Source of the DNA: Bacilli bacterium
Lineage (GTDB): Bacteria; Bacillota_I; Bacilli_A; RF39; UBA660
Length of the DNA stretch: 32,165 nt
Direction of reading: 5' to 3'
NCBI GenBank assembly: GCA_017476885.1
Contig: JAFUYX010000016.1
Span: 1-32,165 of the forward strand
Part shown: positions 14,196-21,117 of the stretch, in pieces
How the letters are laid out: each line of letters starts with the position of its first letter
Numbering within the stretch: position 1 is the first letter of the stretch
Translations under genes and position numbers: made by a program
Notes under the pieces: model-generated
Databases searched by the model: none
Seen by the model: only the letters and a program-made list of their open reading frames with translations
What the model was told of the DNA's origin: nothing

Positions 14196-16061
14196 TTAAT
14201 TATCAGATTCTTTTGTTTTACCAGTCCAAGTCCATCCATCTAAATCTTTATCCTTACTCCATATAGTTTCAGTAGTACTAGTTCCATTTTCATTTTCTGT
14301 TGCTAAAATAGCATCTCTTCCCGTAGATCTAAAACATGTCGAACCAGATAAAGAATACCCCTTTGGACAATAATATCCACTAAATGTAGTTTTTTGAGGA
14401 ATGACACAAACATTTCCTTCTAAACTCATAGAAGAATTTGAACAATAATAATAACCCTCTGTAGTCGTTTTTTTATAACAAGTCGTATTGACTCCACTTC
14501 CTCTAGATTCATATCCTTTTGGACAAGAATAAGTGATATTTTGCTCTAATTTTGTAGCTTCTACAGTCTTTACACATTCATTTGAACTTGTTAATTCATA
14601 CCCAGATAAACAATAAGCTTCCTGTTTTGTCTTTTTAGTACCTTTTTCATATTTATAACAATAACTAGAAGTGCCACTTCCCTTTTTAGTGTATCCCTCT
14701 GGACAAGAGTAAGTCCCTACAGTATTTTTATATTTTGCCGCCGTAGTTCTATAGCATTCAGTTCCAGAACTATTCAAATGATAATCTCCGGTACAATATT
14801 TCTGAACATATGAAGAATCATAATGTCTACAAGTATTGCCGAACAATTCATCTCCACCATCACAAGTTGAAACATATTTTTTAATATATTTTTTATATAC
14901 AATAGAGCCATTCTCTTTTTCAAAATCATATTCAAAACGCACTTTTTCACTATTTTTAGGCGTAGTTTTAGAAGAATAAGTAACCTTACTATCAAATAAC
15001 CAATCACTCAAAGTTTTAGAAGCACTATAAGTCTTATAACAAGATCTAACACTAGAATCATAAGAACCGGTACTACATTTTACACTATAACTTTTTTTGA
15101 TATAGCACTCATTCCCATTAATTAAAGAACCTGTACTACAATAAGCAACTTGATTGTTATAACTAGCACTAGTAGTAAAAACACATAAAGTCCCATTTAA
15201 CGTAGACCCCTTTGGACAATCATAAGTATTACTAGTTCTAACTAAAGCTTCTTCTTTTTTAACACATTGAGTTCCTGTTAATTGATATCCATTCGGACAA
15301 CGATAAGAATTGCTAGATGAACTAACAATGGCATCCACATACTCATAATTATACCCAGGAGATTTATAAATAGCCGCAACTTCTTTTCTAGGTGATACTT
15401 TATAGATTGGATTAGCCTTAATTGTAACAACATTTTCTGGTCCCAAACATCTTTTCCCATCTTTTACGTATCCATCTGGACAACTATACTTATCATTTGT
15501 AGATACAGTTCTCTTAAGTTCATAAAGAACATCAGAATCTTCACCAGTATTCTCATCACGGTAAGTCACATCATAAGTTCCTTCCTTAGCTTCCCCACCA
15601 CAAGTGAGATAAACATACATATCATATAAATTTTTTTCCTTACGAATTAAATCTACATAACTATAATCTTTACTACAAACAGTATCCTTTTCTTTTAATT
15701 CAGTAACAAGTCCAGAATCAATCATATCTCCAAGAGTCATTCGAATACTATCTCCATCTAAAATAGGCCTGCGTTCATCAACCTTATAATATAAATAAGC
15801 CGCACCTCTCATCTTTTCCAAATTATTCGAAAAAGAATTTTGATTTCCAAGATTTCTCAATTTTGTAATTACAAAGATTAGTAAGAAAGCCACAAGTAAA
15901 AAAATACAAAATTTGACCAAAATAGAAACCCAATCTGCTTTTAACCCCATGACAGTTTTCTTTTCTTTGTTATTCTCTTCTTCAACTACCACTACATCTT
16001 CTACAGATTCCTTTTTTTTCATATTTTTCTTTCCCTTTTTTTCATCAAAATCTTCATACAT
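14196..16061 (-). CDS. Membrane-anchored surface protein with 12 cysteine-paired modules
   Basis: 621 aa. Residues 1-43 are charged and cytoplasmic, with a membrane segment about 46-66. Residues 75-170 form a domain with two Cys (TVCSKDY, LTCGGE) and PILDGDSIRMTLGDMIDSGLV, a pattern I associate with pilin-like or minor surface domains, without proof. Residues about 190-600 contain twelve modules of the form Y-x-C-P-x-G-Y-x4-G-x2-C, each with two Cys, reminiscent of EGF-like/keratin-associated patterns. Interspersed Thr/Ser/Lys-rich linkers are present. All cysteines are extracytoplasmic, so disulfides need an oxidative partner, not seen here. RBS AAAGGGGG is 8 nt before ATG 16061; an internal Met14 with its own purine-rich upstream is an alternative start. 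Confidence 0.75.
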   Translation of the reverse strand: MYEDFDEKKGKKNMKKKESVEDVVVVEEENNKEKKTVMGLKADWVSILVKFCIFLLVAFLLIFVITKLRNLGNQNSFSNNLEKMRGAAYLYYKVDERRPILDGDSIRMTLGDMIDSGLVTELKEKDTVCSKDYSYVDLIRKEKNLYDMYVYLTCGGEAKEGTYDVTYRDENTGEDSDVLYELKRTVSTNDKYSCPDGYVKDGKRCLGPENVVTIKANPIYKVSPRKEVAAIYKSPGYNYEYVDAIVSSSSNSYRCPNGYQLTGTQCVKKEEALVRTSNTYDCPKGSTLNGTLCVFTTSASYNNQVAYCSTGSLINGNECYIKKSYSVKCSTGSYDSSVRSCYKTYSASKTLSDWLFDSKVTYSSKTTPKNSEKVRFEYDFEKENGSIVYKKYIKKYVSTCDGGDELFGNTCRHYDSSYVQKYCTGDYHLNSSGTECYRTTAAKYKNTVGTYSCPEGYTKKGSGTSSYCYKYEKGTKKTKQEAYCLSGYELTSSNECVKTVEATKLEQNITYSCPKGYESRGSGVNTTCYKKTTTEGYYYCSNSSMSLEGNVCVIPQKTTFSGYYCPKGYSLSGSTCFRSTGRDAILATENENGTSTTETIWSKDKDLDGWTWTGKTKESDN

Positions 16062-16137
16062 AGCACGTTCCCCCTTTAAAACAAATAAAATTTCTACGCT
16101 TATATTACCTCAGAAAGCCTAAAAATACAAGTAGAAC

Positions 16138-16166
16138 TTGAATATAGAAGTGTTTTTTGATATAAT
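16138..16166 (+). promoter_or_regulatory. Promoter of tmRNA
   Basis: TTGAAT, 17-nt spacer, extended TGATATAAT. The expected start is at or just before the mature 5' end at 16175. Confidence 0.8.
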
Positions 16167-16174
16167 GAAACCAC

Positions 16175-16539
16175 GGGGTAGTTTTGGTTTCGACAGCAAT
16201 TTCAAATTAAGACTGCAAGTAGTAGGCATACTATAAATGCAAAATTAAAATTAAATGACGAAAATGTTTCGTTTGCTTCTTTTGCTCCTGTAGCAGCCTA
16301 ATTTAAGGTATAAGAAGGCTCTTTACTACTTTCTCTTACGAAGTTTTAAAGGGTTCACCAGAGTAAGATATAATAAAGTATTTATTCTTAGATGCTTTAT
16401 TGAATAACGATTAAGAATCGTATTAGTGTTTTGGTGTGTTGGATCCATATGCTAATACTAAATCTAATTCCAACTAAACTTGTAGACGTTTTAATATTGG
16501 ATTGTTTGGACAGGAGTTCAACTCTCCTCTACTCCACCA
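16175..16539 (+). ncRNA. ssrA: tmRNA
   Basis: Transfer-messenger RNA for ribosome rescue. The 5' end GGGGTAG pairs with CTACTCC near the 3' end, followed by A and encoded CCA (16537-16539). The 3' T-arm GGAGTTCAACTCTCC is canonical, and the 5' GGTTTCGACAG is the usual tmRNA sequence after the acceptor. The resume codon is GCA at 16239, and the encoded tag reads AKLKLNDENVSFASFAPVAA before TAA (16299-16301). The hydrophobic -VAA end is the expected protease tag, though with Pro-Val-Ala-Ala instead of the more common Leu-Ala-Ala. Acts with SmpB. Confidence 0.96.
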
Positions 16540-16550
16540 TAAGGAAAAAT

Positions 16551-16582
16551 AGTCGCACTAAAAGTAGTGTGACTTTTATTTT
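16551..16582 (+). terminator. Terminator of tmRNA
   Basis: AGTCGCACTA / TAGTGTGACT (10 bp, one G-T) with loop AAAG, then TTTTATTTT. Confidence 0.85.
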
Positions 16583-16631
16583 ATAAAAATAAGCAAGCAA
16601 TATGGTATAATGGAATTGGAGGTAGTATTTT

Positions 16632-17033
16632 ATGAAAGAAGTAATGAAAACTAATATATATGACGTGGAAGATACTGTAATAATCGTTGGAAGTTGTTTA
16701 AAATATAGAGAGCCTGAAGGATTTGAAAAATTAAAAAAGATTTCTGACAATATTTATGAGTTATGTCTTGAGGAAACTCATATAAATATGGCAATTACTA
16801 AAATTGGTAGCATGCTAAGAACTAGAAAGGTACATAAAATTATTTTTGCAACGGTTGATAAATCTCCTCATTGCATTCAAATGCACTATATACAAGATGA
16901 ACTAAAAAAGATGATGAATATTGATACTATTGATATAAAGAATTATGTGATTGTTGATAACAAATTAGAAGAAATAACACCCGAAATAATTTCTTTATCA
17001 AAGGATTTATCAAAACTAAAAAAGAAAATATAA
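16632..17033 (+). CDS. Small soluble protein with conserved-looking cysteines, function unknown
   Basis: 133 aa, predicted alpha/beta, no signal or membrane segment. Cysteines occur in VGSCLKYREPEGF, ELCLEETHINM and SPHCIQMHYIQDEL, with nearby His, so metal or Fe-S binding is conceivable. The segment HKIIFATVDKSPHCIQMHY resembles a Rossmann-like strand-loop-helix. I do not recognise the family. GGAGG lies 9 nt before ATG 16632, and an extended TGGTATAAT (16603-16611) gives a short leader. The tmRNA terminator separates it from tmRNA. A decayed frame follows. Confidence 0.65.
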   Translation: MKEVMKTNIYDVEDTVIIVGSCLKYREPEGFEKLKKISDNIYELCLEETHINMAITKIGSMLRTRKVHKIIFATVDKSPHCIQMHYIQDELKKMMNIDTIDIKNYVIVDNKLEEITPEIISLSKDLSKLKKKI

Positions 17034-17089
17034 AAAATAATTCATATCATGATGACTATTTAATTGATAATATATAAAAGGATTCTTAA

Positions 17090-17173
17090 AGGCTTTCACA
17101 TGAGATTGCTAAAGAAAAAGACTTATCTGAATTTGAAAAATATCTCAATGAAACAGATATGAATAGTAAGTAA
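17090..17173 (+). pseudogene. C-terminal gene fragment
   Basis: After an in-frame TAA the plus strand reads RLSHEIAKEKDLSEFEKYL and a further eight residues to TAA. The composition is that of a real helical protein, but there is no start codon. Just upstream (17050-17086) another frame reads HDDYLIDNI and then, past a stop, KRILKGF, suggesting a frameshift in a lost gene. Parent family not recognised. Confidence 0.4.
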
Positions 17174-17200
17174 TCATTTTCAGAATTATCTATTGTTTTG

Positions 17201-17230
17201 GCACTCAGTTAATGAGTGCATTTTTTTATT
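17201..17230 (+). terminator. Intrinsic terminator after the gene fragment
   Basis: GCACTCA / TGAGTGC, 7-bp perfect stem with loop GTTAA, then A and seven T. It survives although the gene before it appears dead. Confidence 0.85.
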
Positions 17231-17325
17231 GCTATCACAAAAATAACAAGGAGTAATAAAATAATAGGAATAAGACAAAAGACTTTTATTGATTTATCCA
17301 AGGAAAAAAATATCTTTTTAATTCC

Positions 17326-17418
17326 TCAGTATTTCAACATTAGAATTGAGTCGCTATAAACAATGGTCTTATTGATCACCTTAGTATGAGGCACAACTGG
17401 AACTATTGGTATAAACAT
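17326..17418 (-). CDS. Possible 30-aa peptide with full expression signals
   Basis: The minus strand carries an extended -10 (TGATATAAT at 17446-17454), a strong RBS GGGAGG 6 nt before ATG 17418, and an ORF of 30 codons ending in TGA. The peptide starts MFIPIVPVVPHTKVINKTIV and is hydrophobic and proline-rich at the N-terminus. Too short to assign; it could also be the leftover 5' end of a lost gene, since it lies in a region of decay. Confidence 0.45.
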   Translation of the reverse strand: MFIPIVPVVPHTKVINKTIVYSDSILMLKY

Positions 17419-17451
17419 GTGATTCCTCCCAACAAAAGTAAAATTATTATA

Positions 17452-17760
17452 TCATCTTTTTTCTATATCTGCCTTTATTTCTTCATCAATGCTGAGACCT
17501 TCTACTTCCCCACTGGCATCTATTATCAATTCTAGTTGAATTTTTTCATACAATTCATAAAATCAATGAATTTCTTATAAAAAGACCTTTTTGTGCTTTT
17601 CGTTCCTTCACTAATATTAATAAATCTAATTAAATCATCAAACAAAGATTATAAAAATAATCTTATTAAACAATGATGCCTTTCTTGATTTAGTGAACCA
17701 TTTTACTAGAATAATCTTTTTCTATTTATAATTCAGCAACTATTCTTTCAAAAAAATATT
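17452..17760 (-). pseudogene. Decayed gene with several stops and a frameshift
   Basis: On the minus strand, reading from 17645 gives LFDDLIRFINISEGTKSTKR then SFYKKFIDF; a one-base shift continues as FYELYEKIQLELIIDASGEV and on to EEIKADIEKR and a stop at 17452. Upstream, the same strand gives protein-like pieces (FERIVAEL, IEKDYSSKMVH, IKKGIIV) separated by stops. Parent family not recognised. The last TGA forms part of the extended -10 of the 30-aa ORF. Confidence 0.45.
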
Positions 17761-17780
17761 TGAAAATTATAGAATCAAAT

Positions 17781-17809
17781 TTGATTTTTTTTAACAAATT
17801 ATATATAAT
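17781..17809 (+). promoter_or_regulatory. Promoter of the 241-aa putative ART-fold gene
   Basis: TTGATT, 17-nt spacer, TATAAT on the plus strand, followed by a leader of about 35 nt with AAGGAG. Confidence 0.7.
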
Positions 17810-17849
17810 ACATGATACATTTTTTATAAATTATAAAAAGGAGAATTAT

Positions 17850-18575
17850 ATGAGTTATAGAGATTATTATTATAATAAAATTGAACTATCCTACCCCAAA
17901 AAAACAACAGAGTCCTTTGAAGAAAAACTCAAAAGATTAGAAAAACTTCCAAATCTAACTTTTTCTGAAGAGTTTTCTCAAGAAATAAAAAAAGACGACG
18001 ATTTTTTTGGCCTATATCATGGAATTAGATCCTTTGGCCATGAAGAAGTAGGCCTTAATAAATTAGAATCCATAATAATGAATGGATATATACAATGTGG
18101 CAATGAGATTAATTCAGAATTTAAATCATACGATGGAACAATAAAATATCTCCATCATATAAAAAATAACATAGAAAACTGCAACCAAGATTGCTATATA
18201 AGTGTAGCGCCAATTCTATCATTCTATGATAATGATATTGAAGTAATAACTTTCATCAAAGAAAATATTCATTTAAAAATTGATTGTAACGTAAAAGCTT
18301 TTAATACTTATTACCTAAAACACGACGATTATATAAGATTAAGAAAATTGCAAATACCTACGAATACTTTTTATAGTTATGCCTTGAAAGAATATTTTGT
18401 AAAAGAACCAATTCCAATTGATAAAATAATAGCCATTTGCATTGATTCAAACTATTATCAAGGAAATTTAAAAAAAACAATTCAAGAAATAAAAAATATG
18501 CTAGATTATTATCACATCAGTATTCCTTTAAACATAACCAGTTATAAATGTTTATCATTAATGAGAAAACAATAA
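17850..18575 (+). CDS. Possible ADP-ribosyltransferase-fold protein
   Basis: 241 aa from ATG 17850, chosen because AAGGAG is 6 nt upstream and the promoter lies after the earlier possible start at 17760. Soluble, no signal. Three spaced motifs resemble the ART fold: GLYHGIRS (H57) then LESIIMNGYI, as in 'YHGT...L..IL..G'; CYISVAPIL (116-123) as the aromatic/Ser strand; and EYFVKEPIPIDKIIAICID (E181), as in the 'E-x-V...IP...I..I' strand carrying the catalytic Glu. This is pattern reading; overall identity to any family cannot be tested here. ART proteins of this size act as toxins, RNA phosphotransferases (KptA-like) or DarT-like DNA modifiers. It sits alone in a decayed segment, without an obvious antitoxin or macrodomain gene. 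Confidence 0.5.
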   Translation: MSYRDYYYNKIELSYPKKTTESFEEKLKRLEKLPNLTFSEEFSQEIKKDDDFFGLYHGIRSFGHEEVGLNKLESIIMNGYIQCGNEINSEFKSYDGTIKYLHHIKNNIENCNQDCYISVAPILSFYDNDIEVITFIKENIHLKIDCNVKAFNTYYLKHDDYIRLRKLQIPTNTFYSYALKEYFVKEPIPIDKIIAICIDSNYYQGNLKKTIQEIKNMLDYYHISIPLNITSYKCLSLMRKQ

Positions 18576-18602
18576 AAAAACAAGAATCAAACTTGTTTTT
18601 TT
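18574..18602. terminator. Bidirectional terminator between convergent genes
   Basis: AAAAAACAAG / CTTGTTTTTT, 10-bp stem with a 7-nt loop, between stop codons at 18575 and 18605. Confidence 0.8.
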
Positions 18603-18604
18603 AT

Positions 18605-20011
18605 CTATCTAGACATACTGGGTTCTTCTTTAATGGAATCAACAAAGTAAGCGCCCTTTTTTCCATACTTAGCCAAATATTTATCGACAGATTCTTGAGC
18701 CAATCTAGGAATTTCTGTATCTGCATGCAAATTCATTTCTTTATAATCTAATTGTCTACCAGAAGTATCAAAATCATAATGAGACTGCTTCGCTATACCA
18801 TTTTTATCAACATAGTAAAAATCACAATTTGTAATTCCAGTATTTGCCATATAACGAACTAAATCACTAGCATAGGTACGATCATCTAAGGTATTAGAGT
18901 TCCCTTTTTCAAAAAAATCTTCTTCTGATATCTTAGTATTAACACGATCTTCTCCAGTATTATACCCAAGAGCCGCATATATGACATTTCCCTGGTATTT
19001 CCACAAAAGATGAGCAAGAAGCGCACAACCAGCCTCAATACTCAGCGAACGATTCGTCTTTGCTTCAGCAATCGAAATTTGCCTTCCTTTCCCACTACCA
19101 GTTCCCAAATCATAGATTTCATATCCAAGGAATTTACCATGATCAAAAGTTGGAACCTTATAAACTCCTTTTGCCCCATTTGTAATTTGAGCAACATTAA
19201 GTTCAGAACCCTCTCCAAAATAGGTTGGATGATAAGATTCGCTCACTAAATCATTATCCATAGGAAGCCAAGGTCTTTCCAAAGTAAATAATGCCATAAC
19301 AAATTTAGGATCAAGACCAAAATAAGTGCTCCAATAGGTAATCTCATCCCCCATAAATTCCATCGTATTACGAGCTTTCAATAAATTCCTGACTGTAGTT
19401 TTCTTATGATAACTAAAGTATTTAGCATTTTCCCTTCGATTACCAGTCTGAATCGTAGCAAAATTTTCCTCAATGTGAGGATCACTACCATCAATATAAT
19501 CAGGTTCAATTTCAATTTCTTCACTTACTAAATGATTTTCTAAACCATCCGGTATAGATGGAACATAAGAAATATGTTGATAACTAAAATTTTTTGGCAC
19601 TTCGCCGCTAATTGTAGATTCAAAATTAAAGGATGTATCTTTATGGGGATTTCCATGACTCATAATTAGAACTGAAGCAAGTCCAACTCCAGCTAAAGAA
19701 GCTGCAAGAACTTTAGGAATTCGAACCTTCCCTTTGCATGAAGAAAACTTCTTATTCTTTACACGCCTAGAAATATCATAAGATAGATAAGAACAAATAT
19801 AATTTTTATTCCGATTATAAATGACACAAAATCTTTGATTTTCTACGTTTTGAAAATCATAATAAAAACGCTTCCCATTGCAAAGAATCATTTGATATTT
19901 TTCATCAATCGCAAGTTTTGTATAATCAATAGGATTAGGAGATAATTTTTGGATTGTTTGAACTATGATTCGATGTTTTTTATTTTGCAAATCTATACTT
20001 TGTAAACTCAT
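18605..20011 (-). CDS. Membrane-anchored lytic transglycosylase-like protein
   Basis: 468 aa. Residues 1-95 are cytoplasmic and not recognised; one membrane segment (about 98-118), a linker, then a lysozyme/SLT-like domain (about 200-380): MALFTLERPW with likely catalytic Glu (E245), GEGSELNVAQITNGAKGVY, SIEAGCALLAHLLWKYQGN and AALGYNTG, the usual order of SLT motifs (E, GLMQ-like, AGxxxLxxLLxxYxGN, AxxAYNxG). It would cleave peptidoglycan glycan strands outside the membrane. I chose ATG 20011, which overlaps the TGA of the DUF1292 gene as ATGA with GAGG 8 nt upstream; ATG 20017 abuts the RBS. Translational coupling to a DUF1292 protein is notable. Confidence 0.8.
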   Translation of the reverse strand: MSLQSIDLQNKKHRIIVQTIQKLSPNPIDYTKLAIDEKYQMILCNGKRFYYDFQNVENQRFCVIYNRNKNYICSYLSYDISRRVKNKKFSSCKGKVRIPKVLAASLAGVGLASVLIMSHGNPHKDTSFNFESTISGEVPKNFSYQHISYVPSIPDGLENHLVSEEIEIEPDYIDGSDPHIEENFATIQTGNRRENAKYFSYHKKTTVRNLLKARNTMEFMGDEITYWSTYFGLDPKFVMALFTLERPWLPMDNDLVSESYHPTYFGEGSELNVAQITNGAKGVYKVPTFDHGKFLGYEIYDLGTGSGKGRQISIAEAKTNRSLSIEAGCALLAHLLWKYQGNVIYAALGYNTGEDRVNTKISEEDFFEKGNSNTLDDRTYASDLVRYMANTGITNCDFYYVDKNGIAKQSHYDFDTSGRQLDYKEMNLHADTEIPRLAQESVDKYLAKYGKKGAYFVDSIKEEPSMSR

Positions 20012-20244
20012 ATCCATTCCTCACTTTCAAGTGTTTGAATCACACTTTCTAATTCCTTTTCTTGTACATCTAATAACACTTTCATATCATCATCAGGTTG
20101 GTAAATAGAAACAAAAACTTCTTCAGGTTTTCCATCCATTTCATAAATCAAATAATGATGCTGATATTCATCTAAATAAAGAGTAGTAATCACATGACAT
20201 CCTATACTTCCTTCATCAGTATCTAAATAAAATAAATCTGACAC
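20008..20244 (-). CDS. DUF1292 (YrzB/UPF0473-type) family protein
   Basis: 78 aa. The pattern VITTLYLDEYQHHYLIYEMD, PEEVFVSIYQ and a terminal helix VQEKELESVIQTLES is that of the small Firmicutes DUF1292 proteins, whose function is unknown. I take GTG 20244 as start because AGGTGA lies 5 nt upstream; GTG 20253 is 3 nt from a weaker GGGA. It overlaps the next gene by ATGA and is therefore probably co-translated with the lytic transglycosylase. Confidence 0.75.
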   Translation of the reverse strand: MSDLFYLDTDEGSIGCHVITTLYLDEYQHHYLIYEMDGKPEEVFVSIYQPDDDMKVLLDVQEKELESVIQTLESEEWI

Positions 20245-20320
20245 ACCAATCACCTATCCCAATCATAAATATTGTATCAAGAGAGGGAAAAATTATCAAG
20301 ATGATTCATATACTTAAACT

Positions 20321-20704
20321 ATGATGAATAGCGATTTAAAGAAAAAATTAAATCAATTAAATACCGAAGATTTAATTTGGATTATATATCTAGGAATCAT
20401 TGCCTTAAGTTTTTATTCCAATCACTTAGAACGAGATTATTTTTTAAAACATGACCTAAAAGATAAAACGCATTATCAACAAAATATGATTCTAATTTTT
20501 TCTATTCTAATCTTAGTCTATTTATACTTTCTAAAAGACTCATTCGAAGACTTTAAAAACTTGTCTAGCCAAGATTCTGTAAAAAAGAAAAAACTCGTTA
20601 CTCTATCTTTCATAGCCTCTCTTTTCATTGCTATATCTGGGTTCATTTTTCTATATATTGCCCTAGTAGATGATGAATTACAAATAGAACTCGCATTTAA
20701 TTAA
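20321..20704 (+). CDS. Small membrane protein, function unknown
   Basis: 127 aa with three membrane segments (about 18-36, 55-72, 92-113) and charged loops. No known motif. No Shine-Dalgarno lies in the 20 nt before ATGATG, and a TATACT (20309-20314) is placed so that transcription could start at or next to the first ATG, i.e. a leaderless message; no good -35 supports this. It is 31 nt from the DUF4186 gene on the same strand. Confidence 0.6.
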   Translation: MMNSDLKKKLNQLNTEDLIWIIYLGIIALSFYSNHLERDYFLKHDLKDKTHYQQNMILIFSILILVYLYFLKDSFEDFKNLSSQDSVKKKKLVTLSFIASLFIAISGFIFLYIALVDDELQIELAFN

Positions 20705-20734
20705 AAATGAGATATAATAAAATCGTGATGAAAA

Positions 20735-21085
20735 ATGAATGAAATACTCAATAAATTATCAAAATCAAAATTTAGATCTAGTTTTCACTTAAGAAAATAT
20801 ATGATTTCTTATATAAACGAAAAAGGACTTTCAACCATAAAAGAACATGCCTATGACTTTATAAATCAAAGACTAGCTCCAGCAAATCCTAAAAATGATG
20901 GAAAACAAACACCAATGAAAGGGCATCCTGTTTTTATCGCACAACATGCAACGGCTACCTGTTGTAGATCATGTCTTGAAAAATGGCATCACATTCCAAA
21001 ATACAGACCTTTAACCCAAAAAGAAATTGAGGAAATTGTTACTCTCATCATGAGCTGGATAGAAAAAGAAATGAATTCCAAGTAA
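20735..21085 (+). CDS. DUF4186 family protein
   Basis: 116 aa. It shows the family hallmark GHPVFIAQHATATCCRSCL followed by EKWHHIP, with H64, H71, C76, C77, C80 and H85 a likely metal site, after an N-terminal SSFHLRKYMISYINEKG and a loop RLAPANPKNDGKQTPMKGH. Length fits the family. The biochemical function is not known. TATAAT (20714-20719) is just upstream and the RBS is weak (GATGAAA). It ends in a terminator shared with pheT. Confidence 0.8.
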   Translation: MNEILNKLSKSKFRSSFHLRKYMISYINEKGLSTIKEHAYDFINQRLAPANPKNDGKQTPMKGHPVFIAQHATATCCRSCLEKWHHIPKYRPLTQKEIEEIVTLIMSWIEKEMNSK

Positions 21086-21117
21086 AAAAGAAATTGCTAC
21101 TCAAAACAATTTCTTTT
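21086..21117. terminator. Bidirectional terminator between DUF4186 gene and pheT
   Basis: AAAAGAAATTG / CAATTTCTTTT, 11-bp perfect stem with a 10-nt loop and T runs on both sides. Confidence 0.85.

Noticed and set aside
14774-15460. Two short minus-strand ORFs inside the Cys-module gene
   Set aside because: Alternative frames of the real gene; no RBS, and their composition is explained by the shifted repeats.
16529-16750. Minus-strand ORF over the tmRNA terminator and the next gene's start
   Set aside because: Antisense to a gene with a good RBS and promoter; spans a terminator hairpin.
17250-17359. Plus-strand frame after AAGGAG with an ATA at the start position, 34 codons
   Set aside because: No standard start codon; ATA initiation is very rare, and it lies in decayed DNA opposite a better-supported ORF. 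Probably another remnant.
17645-17664. AAGATTAT/ATAATCTT inverted repeat as a terminator
   Set aside because: No T run follows on either strand, and it lies within the decayed gene.
18548-19249. Plus-strand ORFs opposite the lytic transglycosylase gene
   Set aside because: Antisense shadows; the first overlaps a terminator and has no RBS.
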